Below, piece after piece: positions 33,436 to 43,910 of a stretch of 64,000 nucleotides of DNA (position 1 is its first letter; the number at the start of each line of letters is the position of its first letter). Under the pieces are notes generated by a model. It saw nothing but the letters and a program-made list of their open reading frames with translations, did not search any database and had not been told where the DNA came from. The DNA lies in NCBI GenBank assembly GCA_037126765.1, contig JBBCBC010000016.1, positions 12,822,728 through 12,886,727 on the forward strand, in the 5' to 3' direction. This stretch comes from Stenogyne calaminthoides. Taxonomy: Eukaryota > Streptophyta > Magnoliopsida > Lamiales > Lamiaceae. The translations under genes and the position numbers were made by a program.

Positions 33436-34288
33436 CCACGATTCTAATGGACTGCTTACGCAAGATTAATGCATCTGAGCCCTCATCAGTGGCGGCGTTT
33501 GCTGAGTTGTCATCCTTCTTTGGTGCATTCCCTTGTGCCTTTGTTGGTGCCTTGCACTCCCTTTTGTAATGACAAAGTTCATGACAATTGTAGCACTCAA
33601 CTTGACTCTTGTCCTTCTTGGGCTTATATTTGCCCCTTGACTTTGATCTACCCCAATTTGGCTTCCCTTTGGATTCAGATCTGCCTCTGTTTCCCGCACT
33701 TAAGGTTGATCCTATGACCACACCCAATTCTTTCCTGCGTATCTCTTCGCTCATGATTAGATCTCTAACCTCATCAAATTTTAGTTTCACTTTACCTGCT
33801 GAAGCACTAACAGCCATTACCGTCCCAATCCAACTTTCTGGTAAAGAAGACAACAAAATTAGGTCTTCAACCTCATCATCAAAATCAATCTCAATCGAGC
33901 TCAATTGGGTTATCGTCATATTGAATTCATTGAGATGATTGACTACCATAGTATCCTCGGCCATCCTCAGGTTGAATAACCTCCGCATCAGATGAACCTT
34001 GTTTGCTGCAAACGGTTTTTCATACATCTCGATCAAAATCTCCAGCATCTCCTTCGTGGTTTTTGCTTTCACCGTATGGAGGGCGACGTTCCTGGATAGC
34101 GACAGACGAACCACACTCATCGCCTTCCTGTCCAGCAATTTCCACTAGTCGTCCTTCATACCTTCACACTTTGAACTTAAAGGTTGATACAGATCTTTAC
34201 CGTACAGGTAATCCTCGATCTACAATTTCCAGAATCCGAAATTCGTTCCATCAAACTTCTCAACAGGCGATTTCCCTTCAGCCATCAT
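33392..34288 (-). pseudogene. Copia D gag with two in-frame UAG stops
   Basis: The start is at 34288 (MMAEGKSPVEKFDGTNF), which fits Copia gag N-termini. Two TAG codons interrupt the same frame, after FGFWKL and after EGMKDD. From 34138 the frame is open to 33392: the central helical part (EKPFAANKVHLMRRLFNLRM, later LLSSLPESW) and the nucleocapsid knuckle CYNCHELCHYKREC with all CCHC residues. The end runs past the protease start in another frame. Apart from the two stops and the final frameshift it is well preserved. Confidence 0.9.
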
Positions 34289-34317
34289 AATTGCTCCCAC
34301 CAGATCCCTTGAACCCG

Positions 34318-34334
34318 ATGCTCTAGATACCAGT
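34318..34334 (-). promoter_or_regulatory. Primer-binding site of Copia D
   Basis: Next to the LTR the minus strand reads AACTGGTATCTAGAGC. TGGTATC-AGAGC is the complement of the initiator tRNA-Met 3' end, with one extra base. It places the 5' LTR on the right. Confidence 0.8.
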
Positions 34335-34707
34335 TGTTAGGATTAAAGCAGCAATTATGGAGAAAATAATATAAACAAGAATTAAGAAACACAAATTTGG
34401 TTACCCAGTTCGTCAGGAATGACTACGTCTGGGGGCACTACCAGGCCAAGAGATCTACTATATTTTTGGTGATGTACAAATACAATGAGTCAAAAGTGTT
34501 TAAATATGAGACTGGGCCAAAACCCTAAAATCTGTGCAGGCCTCCGAACCGCTCGACCTCGGGCCTTGGTCGAGCGGAAGTGCTCGACCTCTTCCATTGG
34601 TCTAGCGCCTTGTACGCGCTGTATGGGGGGTGCTCGACCATGAGCACAGGTCGAGCGCCTCCAGCGCGCTGCATCCCGGTTTCGATCAGGCTCCATCAAT
34701 CCCAACA
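34335..34707 (-). repeat. 5' LTR of Copia D
   Basis: The LTR is 373 bp with ends TGTTAGG...CCCAACA, and the TSD TTTAG follows at 34708-34712. It lacks about 18-19 bp that the 3' LTR has near the repeated GCTCGACC stretch. This should hold the promoter; no clear TATA box was assigned. Confidence 0.95.
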
Positions 34708-34762
34708 TTTAGCTAGGGCCTCGTTAATGCCCTCGCTAAATGACAGTTTTTTTGTAGTGATA

Positions 34763-35900
34763 CATGGAATCTAAAATCTGGTGCGAGAAGGGTGTAGGGG
34801 TGCAAGTTTTTTCTGGACTTTTTTCACAAACATTCAAGACTAAAATTCTAAGTAGTCATATTATTAAGCAATAGATATATTATTTCATTTGAATTTAGTA
34901 TGTAATGTAACTTAAATTGACAAGATGACACTTGTTACAAATTTACTTTCCTATTAGCCTGAAGTCAGTTTGTAGTTAATTTAAATCATGTCTCATTATT
35001 ATATTGAGTTAATTGGAGCTTGTTATGTTATAAAAAAATTTAGGGCCAGCTTAATTGAGGGTAATAGATTTATAGAAGAAAATTATTGAGAAGTTGATAC
35101 TAAGAATCGTCCTATAATTTTGCCATTTTTCCAAATTTAGTCATGTATAGTTTTACTTAAAATTAAAATTGAACACTCTAGGACCAAATTTACAACAGAA
35201 GGCCAAATAAATAAATAAAACATACCGCTTTCAAAGTAATTAGTTGTTCACTTTTTTCAAAAAAAAGTAATCAGTTGTGTACTTGTGTTGAATAAAATCA
35301 TGTATATATTTCAAATTTGATGTGTGCAATATATAAAATTAAGAATTGAAACAACAATTTATTGAAATAAATGAGTACAAGGGTACTCGATCCTTACAAA
35401 TAAATACAAAGTGAGAACAAGAAACAACCATCAGCCACTATCACATATTACAGGAACTGTCGACCTCCAACATAAAAAATTGGGTTCAATATCCAGTCGT
35501 TAAGGGCATAATGACTAATATCTTCCCCCTAGTCCTAATCCAGTTCCACGATCTAACACAAAATATATCAAACTTAAACAAATCAACCAAAACACAAATG
35601 TACGTACTACTAGTATATCCAATCACTTAAATATATCCGAATAAACATTGTATTTAATTATTAATTACATTAATGTACAACATTTGAGATAAAACTCTAT
35701 ATTACAATAAAAAAAAAAATTATGTCTCTTTAACTATACTAAAAAACATTTTTGCCCAAAAGATCAACTGTGTGATTAAAGCATATTTTTTCACGAGTTG
35801 GGATTGTTTTATAAGTAAAATTTGTTATATGCAATAGCTAAGCATGCATGTGTCTCCAACGTGAATAAGTAACTAAATCAGGAAATTAGTTACACATGCC
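34763..35900. other. AT-rich intergenic sequence
   Basis: There is no open frame of interest, no repeat ends and no clear splice pattern. A short piece at 34763-34830 continues the sequence left of CACTA element 2. I see nothing else that can be named. Confidence 0.4.
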
Positions 35901-35904
35901 TCTA

Positions 35905-36398
35905 CACTAGTTTGTTAGGAAGTTACAACAACTGCTTCTATTCATGAAAGCTATTGCAACATAATTTGTACATCTAATAAAGTGGTTCCTTGTGGCCGTG
36001 TAATAAGCATCCCTCACAATTCTGGCAGTCTGCAAAGCAACATTTTTTAATGTCATAATTATGCAAACTCAAGTCAACATAAATAAAGGGATAGGAGTAA
36101 GACAAGACTCAAAACGTGATCTAGTTTGCGTAAACTGTTACAATTGTTGTCCAAAGATACATTAATTTGAGATGAAATAGGCCCAATACTAATTAAGCTA
36201 CTAAAATAATAGTTAAATTGATATAAAGATAATTAGGCACTCAATTTAAAAGAAACCTACTAATTGAGTAACATTAATGCAACTACAAGCATCTCCTAAA
36301 TTCTGTCCATATTCAATTGCTCACTCACATTTTTAATCTGTTTGATTTCATTTCAAATATAAACATAAAAACCGTTTCTACTAATGAAGAAAATCGCT
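35905..36398 (-). pseudogene. Possible two-exon gene relic
   Basis: On the minus strand an exon-like stretch (about 36515 down to about 36396; SFKIRPSQVVGVVFVPRPQ) ends in a good donor, GTAAGTTAG, at about 36395. An acceptor-like TTGCTTTGCAG lies at about 36033, followed by an open stretch TARIVRDAYYTATRNHFIR. I do not recognise the product. The upstream part runs into the inverted repeat at 36517-36824, which has damaged any gene here. The splice sites could be chance. Confidence 0.25.
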
Positions 36399-36516
36399 AA
36401 CTTACGACGGTGACCTTCGTCTGGCGGTTTCTTTCGCGATGTCCTCTCAGATCTTTTTGGGGGCGAGGAACGAAGACAACTCCTACCACCTGGCTCGGTC
36501 GAATTTTAAAGCTCCC

Positions 36517-36824
36517 TCTCACAACAGGCCATGTCCCAAACCTTGTATCAGCTGCTTTTCTTGCATTTGTGTTCATCCAGACATGGAATTGACTTCTTCA
36601 AAAGGTCAATTTCACGATAACTCCTTTCACCAAACAGGAGAACACGATTATCCAAATCACTGTACCTTCCACGGTTATGCTATAGCAAGCAACAACATAG
36701 GTTTGGATAATTGAATTCTCTTGTTTTGTGAAAGGAGCTGTCGCGAATTTGCCTTTTGAAGAAGTCAATTCCATATTTGGATGAACACAAATGCAAGAGG
36801 TTTGGGACAAGGCCTGTTGTGAGA
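36517..36824. repeat. Long imperfect inverted repeat
   Basis: The left arm 36517-36657 and right arm 36701-36824 are reverse complements with a spacer of about 43 bp. Matching stretches include CTTGCATTTGTGTTCATCC and GAATTGACTTCTTCAAAAGG. The left arm has about 17 extra bases (near 36545). A transcript would fold into a hairpin of over 120 bp. Sequence to its right (36850-36960) resembles 24075-24180, so it may be a dispersed repeat or a gene fragment duplicated in inverted form. The open frames in both arms have no known domain. Confidence 0.75.
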
Positions 36825-37072
36825 TTGAGCTTCATTACCATGATATATGGGAGATGCTTTGAATTGCTTCTGTATTTATAATGAAAATTACATTGGATGT
36901 ATACGTGTAGAAGTGGTCCAGAGGTTGTTATACATACAAATCTCGTGACGCTCTGCACATGCAAATAATTAATTAACCAAACATTATATGTATAAATTAT
37001 GAAATAAAATAGTATAAATTATGTGTATGATTTTATTTTCTTTCCTTCATTATAATTAGTGTGCTAGATTGC

Positions 37073-37180
37073 AAGAACGTGCAAGATTGATGTTAATAAA
37101 AATGAAGTCAGTTATCTATCTTCTTGATGCAGCGCTAAATAAAAGAAGATAAGAAGGGATAATAGGATCTACCAATCAAT
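37073..37180 (+). repeat. Copy of the LINE target region
   Basis: AAGAACGTGCAAGATTGATG at 37073 also occurs at 43960 (right flank of the LINE), and its first 16 bases at 38712 (left flank). Downstream, ATGAAGTCAGTT and GCAGCGCTAAATAAA with AGAAGATAAG recur at about 44172-44230. So a local duplication existed before the LINE insertion, and the second copy has about 185 bp more. Confidence 0.6.
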
Positions 37181-37227
37181 ATATATTATGCGAGAATCTT
37201 GTAATGTTAGGGTGGATTGGTAGATCC
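37165..37227. repeat. Small foldback
   Basis: GGATCTACCAATC at 37165 and its reverse complement at 37215 enclose about 37 bp. A related string GGGTCTACCAATCAACATAT occurs at about 37938, so this is probably a MITE remnant. Confidence 0.45.
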
Positions 37228-37284
37228 TTTTAACCTCTAAAAGCGCACCTTTAAAAAAAAAAAGAAACTGTTTGGTAGTTGATA

Positions 37285-37558
37285 CTCCCTCCATCCACTA
37301 ATCTTATGTCTGATGCTTTTAGCACCAATTTTAAGAAAAAAATAGATAAAGTAGATAAAGTAAAGGTATTATAAAGTATTGTAAGATTTATTTATTAATA
37401 AATTGGTTGGTTGTGAGTGAAAGTACAATGACATTTAAAGTAATTAAATGATGGTTGGGGAATAAAGTTAAAGTGACTTTTTTCATAAATGAAGTGTAAA
37501 TAAGATTGGTGGATGGACAAATAAGACAAGTGTGCATAAGATTGGTGGACAGGGGGAG
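37285..37558. mobile_element. Stowaway-like MITE 1
   Basis: The element is 274 bp with ends CTCCCTCCATCCACTAATC and GATTGGTGGACAGGGGGAG, an inverted pair, flanked by TA on both sides (37283-37284, 37559-37560). CTCCCTCC ends and TA target are typical of Stowaway (Tc1/Mariner) MITEs. It has no coding capacity. Confidence 0.88.
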
Positions 37559-37644
37559 TACAAGATTTGTTTCGCTCTGATGTTATCAATCGGCCCGCCT
37601 TTACTTGTTCCCCCCAATCACTATTTCTCTTTGTAAAAATAATA

Positions 37645-37880
37645 CTCCCTCTGTCCCAAAATCGTTTAAACGTTCACTATTTGACTCGTGTTTTAGCGAA
37701 CGAGTTATTTATTAATATTTGAAATGATAAAGAAATTTTTAAGGTGGGGTATGATAGTGCCCCTCATCTATCGTACTATGCCTTAAAAGTCACTTTATCA
37801 TTTCATATACTATAAACAAATCGCTCAATAAAATACGAGTCAAAAAGTGAAATGTTCAATCGAGTTCGGGACGAAGGGAG
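37645..37880. mobile_element. Stowaway-like MITE 2
   Basis: The element is 236 bp with ends CTCCCTCTGTCCCAAAATCG and CGAGTTCGGGACGAAGGGAG, an inverted pair, flanked by TA (37643-37644, 37881-37882). Its internal sequence differs from MITE 1, so it is another subfamily. Confidence 0.88.
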
Positions 37881-38160
37881 TATCACCTATTTCCCCTCAT
37901 TTGAGTAAGCTGGCTTCTACAGTATTATTCAAGGGTTAATAGGGTCTACCAATCAACATATATTATTATACCACTTTTAACTAAATCTACTAATTAACAT
38001 AAAATATTTGACTTACACACCCTTTTTAATAATTTATACCAATCAACTTCATATCATTTCTACTTATTAAAATAGTCATCACACTACTATTTTTACTATT
38101 TCAAAAATGCTATCAATCGAGTGCTTAAAGGGATGAAAAATGACTCATTAGTAAGTAGTA

Positions 38161-38469
38161 CTCCCTTCGTCCCGGATTTGATGTTACATTTGCCAAAAAG
38201 GTCCGTCTCGAATTCGTTGTCACATTTCCTTAAAATAAAATAAAGCAACTTCATTATTTTAAACTTTACTCCAAAACATCTAGAAAAATTATACACAATG
38301 TTATTATTTTTCTCATATTAAACTCAACTTTATTCCCTTTTATTTATATAAATGTCATTACTTTATCATTAATTACACGCTCTAAAAAAACAATTTATAC
38401 TAATAAATAATTCTCTCATCAAACTCTGCGCAAATAGTAAATGCGACATTAAATCCGAGACGAAAGGAG
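38161..38469. mobile_element. Stowaway-like MITE 3
   Basis: The element is 309 bp with ends CTCCCTTCGTCCCGGATTTG and AATCCGAGACGAAAGGAG, an inverted pair, flanked by TA (38159-38160, 38470-38471). It is the third such element within 1.2 kb. Confidence 0.88.
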
Positions 38470-38727
38470 TAGTATATAGACTACGGTGACCAAATTAATT
38501 TAATTATATAGGTTTGAATCAAATAATCAAATTTAAACAAGAGTCTACAGTTACGAAAGATTGTTAATTATTAATTTGCGATCTAAACGAATGCTATGTC
38601 GTGTAAAAAATTTAAACTATAAAAAATTGGAATAATTGAATGGTAATAAGCGTTCAAAAAGAATTACCTTTAGCACTTGAAAAAGACAACTTGTTAAAAG
38701 CAAATGTATTCAAGAACGTGCAAGATT

Positions 38728-39079
38728 AAAATAAGTGTCCTCCAGTTTTTTCGGAGTTAGAGTTCTCACCTTCGGGAGTCTGTTAGGGTTTGGGCCCTGG
38801 GCCTTCGTTTCGCCGTCTTCCGAGGCGGTTTTTGATTCTAATCTCATCGTTTTCGTTCGTTTTTCTTTCTCATCTCTTTCTTCGGTTGTCTTTCTCTCGT
38901 TTCATCATTCGTCCCGCTTTCCTGGTGATTTTTTCGTGTCGTATCTTGTGTCTAGGGTTTGCTTGTTTTCAATTCTGTTTACTGTTGCTTTAACGTTGTG
39001 TTTGCTGTTTTTGTGCGTTTTGTTTTGCAGGCTTCGTGTCGTCCTTGGGTCCATATTCAGGGTTTCTGTTGTTGCTCTA
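38728..39079 (+). other. LINE 5' leader
   Basis: This is the region before the likely ORF1 start. The frame of ORF1 is open upstream to 38735, but its translation there is hydrophobic low-complexity sequence (Phe/Ser-rich) from a T-rich leader. I therefore treat it as untranslated and the ATG at 39080 as the start. Confidence 0.6.
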
Positions 39080-39775
39080 ATGTCAGTAGGGTTACCGCAG
39101 GAGGAGGACATGGAGGTTTTGGATATGGGAGAGATGTTGAGCAGGGGGAGGGGGGCTCGGTTGAGGCCTGCTTGTTTAGTGGGAAAGTTGTGTGCGCCGA
39201 AGATGCCAAATGTCTTCGCGCTGATGGATGTGATGAAAAAAGCATTTCGCTCCAAGGGTAAGCTTTCGGTTAGGGACTGGGGGAATGGCTTGTTGATTTT
39301 CACATTCGAGTCAATCGACGATAGAGAGTGGGTAATGCGGAACCAACCATGGCATTTTGACTGCGCTCTTTTCGCTATACGGCCGGTGATGGGGTGTGAA
39401 CAGCCGTCTTTGCTTACCATTACGAGGGCTTCATTTTGGGTTATGGCTTATGATCTTCCTCTTGATGCACACAACGAGCTGATATTTGGCATCATTGCGA
39501 AGCGTTTGGGGACGCTAGAGTGCTATGAAAAACCGGATGAGCTTGATCCGGGGCCGTTCCTACGGTTCAAAGTTGAGATGGATATCACTAAGCCGTTTAT
39601 GGTAGGGGTCAATTGTCGCTTTGTGGATGACATGGCATGGATCCCGTTGAAATATGAATCCCTGCTGGCGTATTGTTTTTGTTGTGGGATTGTTGGACAT
39701 TTTTTCAGAAATTGTTCTTCGTTTTATCGAGATGGAGGAGACAGATGTGGTGGACAAAAAGCAGAAAACTATTGA
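39080..39775 (+). CDS. LINE ORF1 (gag-like RNA-binding protein)
   Basis: The frame has 231 codons from ATG 39080 to the TGA at 39773. Residues about 60-110 (NGLLIFTFESIDDREWVMRN, then QPWHFDCALFAIRP) match the DUF4283-type domain of plant LINE and Ty1-like gag proteins. Near the C-terminus is a zinc knuckle, CFCCGIVGHFFRNC, of the CCHC type. The protein would bind LINE RNA. The frame is short for a plant LINE ORF1, so the stop may be premature. ORF2 begins about 50 bp downstream at 39827. Confidence 0.8.
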   Translation: MSVGLPQEEDMEVLDMGEMLSRGRGARLRPACLVGKLCAPKMPNVFALMDVMKKAFRSKGKLSVRDWGNGLLIFTFESIDDREWVMRNQPWHFDCALFAIRPVMGCEQPSLLTITRASFWVMAYDLPLDAHNELIFGIIAKRLGTLECYEKPDELDPGPFLRFKVEMDITKPFMVGVNCRFVDDMAWIPLKYESLLAYCFCCGIVGHFFRNCSSFYRDGGDRCGGQKAENY

Positions 39776-39826
39776 CAATAATGAAGCGGCGGAGGTTGCA
39801 CAGTGGATGCAGCCCCGCCGGGTCCA

Positions 39827-42800
39827 ATGAGTTGCATCGGATGGAACTGTCGGGGGCTTGGGAAACCTCGAAAAGTTCCCGTGTTAAAGAAAGAAATTCT
39901 TTCTAAAGTTCCCAACTTCGTTTTTCTTTGTGAAACGAAGTTATTCCGTGGTGAGTTGATGGGTGTGGCGAGAAAATTAGGATTTGATTGTTGTTTTGGG
40001 GTTGATTGTGGGGTGAGTGTCAGGGAGGGTAGATTTGGTGGTCTAGGTCTGTTGTGGAGGAGGGAGTATGCGATGGAGGTGGTGTCTTATTCGAAGAATC
40101 ATGTAGATGCGGTGGTGGAGTGTGAGGAGGGTCCGTGGAGGTTTACTGGGATCTATGGGTTTCCGGAGACAGGAAATAAATGGAGAACGTGAAGAATTCT
40201 TGATCATCTTCGGGATGTTGACTCGCTTCCGTGGTTGTGTATGGGAGATTTTAATGAGATTCTATATGGGTATGAGAAGCAAGGAGGACTACCGGAAAAT
40301 ACGGGACGGATGCTAGCGTTCCGTGAGTGCTTGGAGTGATGTGGCCTTCATGATTTGGGTTTTGTGGGGCATGAGTTTACATGGACAAATAAGCAGACGG
40401 GGATGGCGTGTATACAGGAGAGACTGTATAGGGTGGTGGCAACTGATTCATGGTCACTGCAATTTTCGCAAGTAAGTTTACTCATTTGACTCGGATGCTA
40501 TCCGATCACTGCCCATTACTTGTGGAATTAGTAGTGGTGGTGAGAAGAAGGCGAAGGGGAGGAGTGAGGAAGTGGGGGCATCAGTTTCACTTTGAGACCA
40601 TGTGGCTACAGGAAAGGGGGTGTGAGGAGGTGGTTAAACGGGCATGGGTAGGGGCGGGGTTTGTGGGTCCGCATGGGGTGGTGTCAGATATTCAGGGCTG
40701 TGGGGTGGCGCTGTCTGCTTGGCATGGTAAACACTTTGGGGATATTCCAAAGCAAATAAGCCGTTGTAAAGAGGAATTAGAGGGGCTACATAGAGCTGTT
40801 CAGACGAGGGAAGTGGTACAGGCCTCGAGAGCGTTAGAAAATAAAGTTGTTGCTTTGCTTCGAAGGAGGAGTTGTTCTGGTTACAGAGATCGAGAGTTGG
40901 CTGGATGAGGGAGGGAGATAGAAATAAACCGTTTTTCCATAGAATAGCCAGTGGGAGAAAGAAGAGGAATATGATTGAGGAGGTTGTGGATGGAAATGGG
41001 GTGGTTTGTGTGGAAGAGAGGAAGGTGCAGAAGGTGTTTGTAGATTACTTTACTGGCATTTTTAAGGCAAAGGATTCCCTGAATATGACAGAGGCGCTCG
41101 AAGCTGTGGAGCAAAGGGCTACGGGAGATATGCGATTTTCGTTGTCACAACCGTTTACGGAGGAGGATATCAAGTGAGCACTTGCACAGATGCATCCTAC
41201 CAAAGCCCCGGGGCCTGATGGTATGTTTGCTGTCTTTTTTCAAAAATTATGGGGTGTTGTGGGTGAGTCTGTTGTCCAGTCTGTTCTCCAGGTTCTTAAT
41301 GATGGGGCTGATCCGAAATGTATGAATTGCACTTACATTTCGTTGATCCCCAAAATTAAGAAACCTCGACTTCCTTCTGATTATCGTCTTATTAGTTTGT
41401 GTAATGTGATTTTTAAGTTGGTTACTAAGGTCATTGCTAATAGGATGAAAATTTGTCTGCCTGAACTTATCGATCCTTGTCAGTCTGCTTTTGTGCGGGT
41501 AGGTTGATTACGGATAATGCTTTGTTAGCCTTTGAGATTTTCCATTTTATGAAGAATAATAAGGCGGTGAATAGGGGTTCTTTTGCTTTCAAGTTAGATA
41601 TGAGTAAAGCTTATGATCGGGTGGAGTGAGATTTCCTGGAGGGGTGATGTTTAAAATTGAGTTGGGAGATATGTTTGTTGGTCTGATTATGAGATGTGTT
41701 CGGTCGGTGTCCTTTTCAGTGCTTGTTAATGGAGAGTCATCTGATGTTTTTCTGCCCTCTCGTGGTCTCCGTCAAGGGGACCCCTTATCACCATATTTGT
41801 TCTTGTTCTGTGCAGAGGCTCTTTCAGCAATGATACGGAGGGAGGTCGAAAGAGGGGTCTTACATGGGGTGAGAATTTGTAGGAGAGCACCAGTGGTGTC
41901 AAAGTATTTTTTTGCAGATGACACATTAATTTTTGACCGGGCAACGAAGGAGGAGTTGAGGAGGGTGAAGGAGATTCTTGGGGTGTATGAGGGAGCGTCG
42001 GGGCAGGCCATCAACTTGAATAAATCTGACATTATGTTCAGTGGTGGGGTGCCTTTGACTCGGGGAGTGGAGTTGGCGAGGGGGCTAGGGGTTAGAAGGG
42101 TGGATGAGCATGCTTTGTATTTAGGGATTCCGGGGAGGGTGGGACGGTCACAGAGTGCTGTTTTTAGGGAGTTGGTGAATAGGGTGTCCAAAAAAATTAA
42201 AGACTGGAAGAGCAAGGTGTTGTCACAAGCGGGTAAACTGACGTTGGTAAGGTCGGTTGTGCAGTCTATTCCCACGTATTTGATGACGTGTTTCAAAATT
42301 CCGGAAAATATTATTGGGAGGATTGAGGGGGAGATTGTATGCTTTCTTTGGGGGCAAAAAGAGGAGGAGAAGAGGGTCCATTGGTTGAGGAGGGAGAAGT
42401 TGTGTCTACCAAAGGTTTGTGGGGGGCTTGGTATTCGTGATCTTGCCGCGTTTAACAATGCTTTTTTAGCCAAACAGGGTTGGAGATTGATCCAAGATGA
42501 TTCTTCATTGCTAGCTCAGGTGCTCAAGGCTCGGTATTATCCACGGGGCTCTTTCATTTCAACACATATGGGTTATGCTTCAAGCTACACATGGCAAAGC
42601 ATCTTGGAAGGAAGGGAGGTGTTGAGAGAGGGATTACAGTGGATTGTGGGGGATGGCAGGGCCATTGACATTTGGTCGGACCCTTGGCTCTCAGATGGTG
42701 GCTCGACTAGGGTGACGACTGAAAGGAATGATGAGGGGGGGAGCTCAATGTGTGTGATCTATTCATTGAGGGCGAGCGTCGGTGGGACAGGTTGAAGATT

Positions 42801-43910
42801 GAAGCACTGTTTTTGGAAAATGAGGCTGCTCGGATTTGTAATATCCCCCTCGGTCTCTTTAGCAAGCCGGATAGGATGGCCTGGCGTTTCACGAAAGATG
42901 GAAGGTATAAGGCGAAATCGGGCTATTATGATGTGCAAAGGCAGACGGGTGGGAATCGATGGTGGTGGATGAAGGTTTGGAAGCTTGATGTTATTCCCAA
43001 AATTCAACATTTTATGTGGCGAATTTTGCATGGAATTTTGCCTTCTTGCATAAATCTAGTGGGTTGTTTTGTTGATGTGTCACCTTTTTGTAAGCGTTGT
43101 GGGGATGAGCTGGAAACTACGGAGCATGCACTTCGCGATTATGGCTGGGTCCGGTTATTCTGGGACACTGTTGCCCTGTTCAAACCAGAGTCGATGAATG
43201 GGGAGATGGAGGAGTGGGTTCGGACGGTGATGACCCAAGCATCGGATGAGCAGTTGGCTATGTTTGCAACAACACTTTGGTATCTCTGGTTTTGGAGAAA
43301 CCAGCTGCTGTTTTCGGGGAGGACCACGTCGCACGAGCAGCTGGCTATCATGGCGGAGGTGCAGCGGTCTGATTTCAATCGAGCAAAGCAGCCATGCTCG
43401 ATGGGGGAGAAGCTTCGCCAGCATGAAAAGGGCGGATGGACGCCACCGGAGGATGGAAAGCTTAAAATGAATTGTGATGCAGCTGTAAGGGATGGTGGCG
43501 ACGTGGCTATTGCTGGGGTCATTCACGACTCGTTTGGGAAGGTGGTCTGGTGCTTTGCTGAGCGACGGCTAGAGAGCTGGGACGTCCAAACGGCGGAGGC
43601 CATGGCTGTCCTGCACGGTTTGAGGTTGGCGAAGGAGTGTGGGATGGAGGATTTGATCGTGGAAACAGATGCCCAGCTGGTGGTGAATGCGGTGCGGGCG
43701 CCGGATATAAATTTGTCTTACTTTGGCAGCTTAATTAGTGATATTGTGAGTTTTGCTAGTAGTTTTAATTATGTTTCTTTTGTGTGGATTCGTCGTACGG
43801 GCAATATGTTAGCCCATAGTGTAGCTCTGTTCGGCCTTTCGTGTAGTAGACCATTTTTTTTCTATTATTATTCTTGCTACTCTCGAGGATGCTGTTTTGG
43901 CCGATCTTAG
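39827..43910 (+). pseudogene. LINE ORF2 (endonuclease, RT, RNase H), broken
   Basis: It starts MSCIGWNCRGLGKPRKV, the APE-type endonuclease N-terminus. Further motifs are FLCETKL, GDFNEIL (about 40241) and LSDHCPLL (about 40500). RT shows HPTKAPGPDGM (41190), LISLCNVIFKLVTKVIANR, QGDPLSPYLFLF and catalytic FADDTLIF (about 41911-41934). Later come the zinc segment (CKRCGDELETTEHA) and RNase H with MNCDAAVRDGG and VETDAQLVV, ending at 43910. Breaks: TGA at about 40190, 40338, 41175 and 41627, several of them where Trp or Arg codons are expected, and frameshifts near 40460, 40880, 41495, 41640 and 42750. All catalytic motifs can still be seen. The protein would nick target DNA and copy LINE RNA at the nick. 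Confidence 0.93.

Larger units (their letters stand above)
27653..34707 (-). mobile_element. Tnt1-like Copia retrotransposon D
   Basis: The LTRs are at 34335-34707 (5') and 27653-28044 (3'). The TSD TTTAG is perfect (27648-27652, 34708-34712) and splits CACTA element 2. Gag, protease, the start of integrase, RT and RNase H are readable on the minus strand. RT and RNase H resemble the Tnt1/Tork lineage. Two foreign insertions break it: a solo LTR inside RNase H (28280-29837) and an LTR fragment (31355 to about 32793) in place of most of the integrase. It cannot be autonomous, yet its RT frame is open over about 490 codons. Confidence 0.96.
26873..34759. mobile_element. Non-autonomous CACTA element 2, split by Copia D
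   Basis: The left end is CACTACAAAAAAAACTATC and the right end GACAGTTTTTTTGTAGTG, an inverted pair. The TSD is ATA at 26870-26872 and 34760-34762. Without Copia D and one copy of its TSD the element is about 827 bp. Subterminal repeats of the type GCGAGGGC and GCCCTCGCTAAT fill both ends. ATA is not the TWA target of Harbinger elements, which supports CACTA. No transposase frame is present. Two tRNA-like segments lie inside. Confidence 0.88.

Noticed and set aside
38735..39079. N-terminal extension of LINE ORF1
   Set aside because: The frame is open by chance in a T-rich leader. The product is hydrophobic and unlike LINE ORF1 starts; ATG 39080 fits better.
41772..42473. Minus-strand open frame of 233 codons in the LINE
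   Set aside because: It is the antisense shadow of the RT frame of ORF2.
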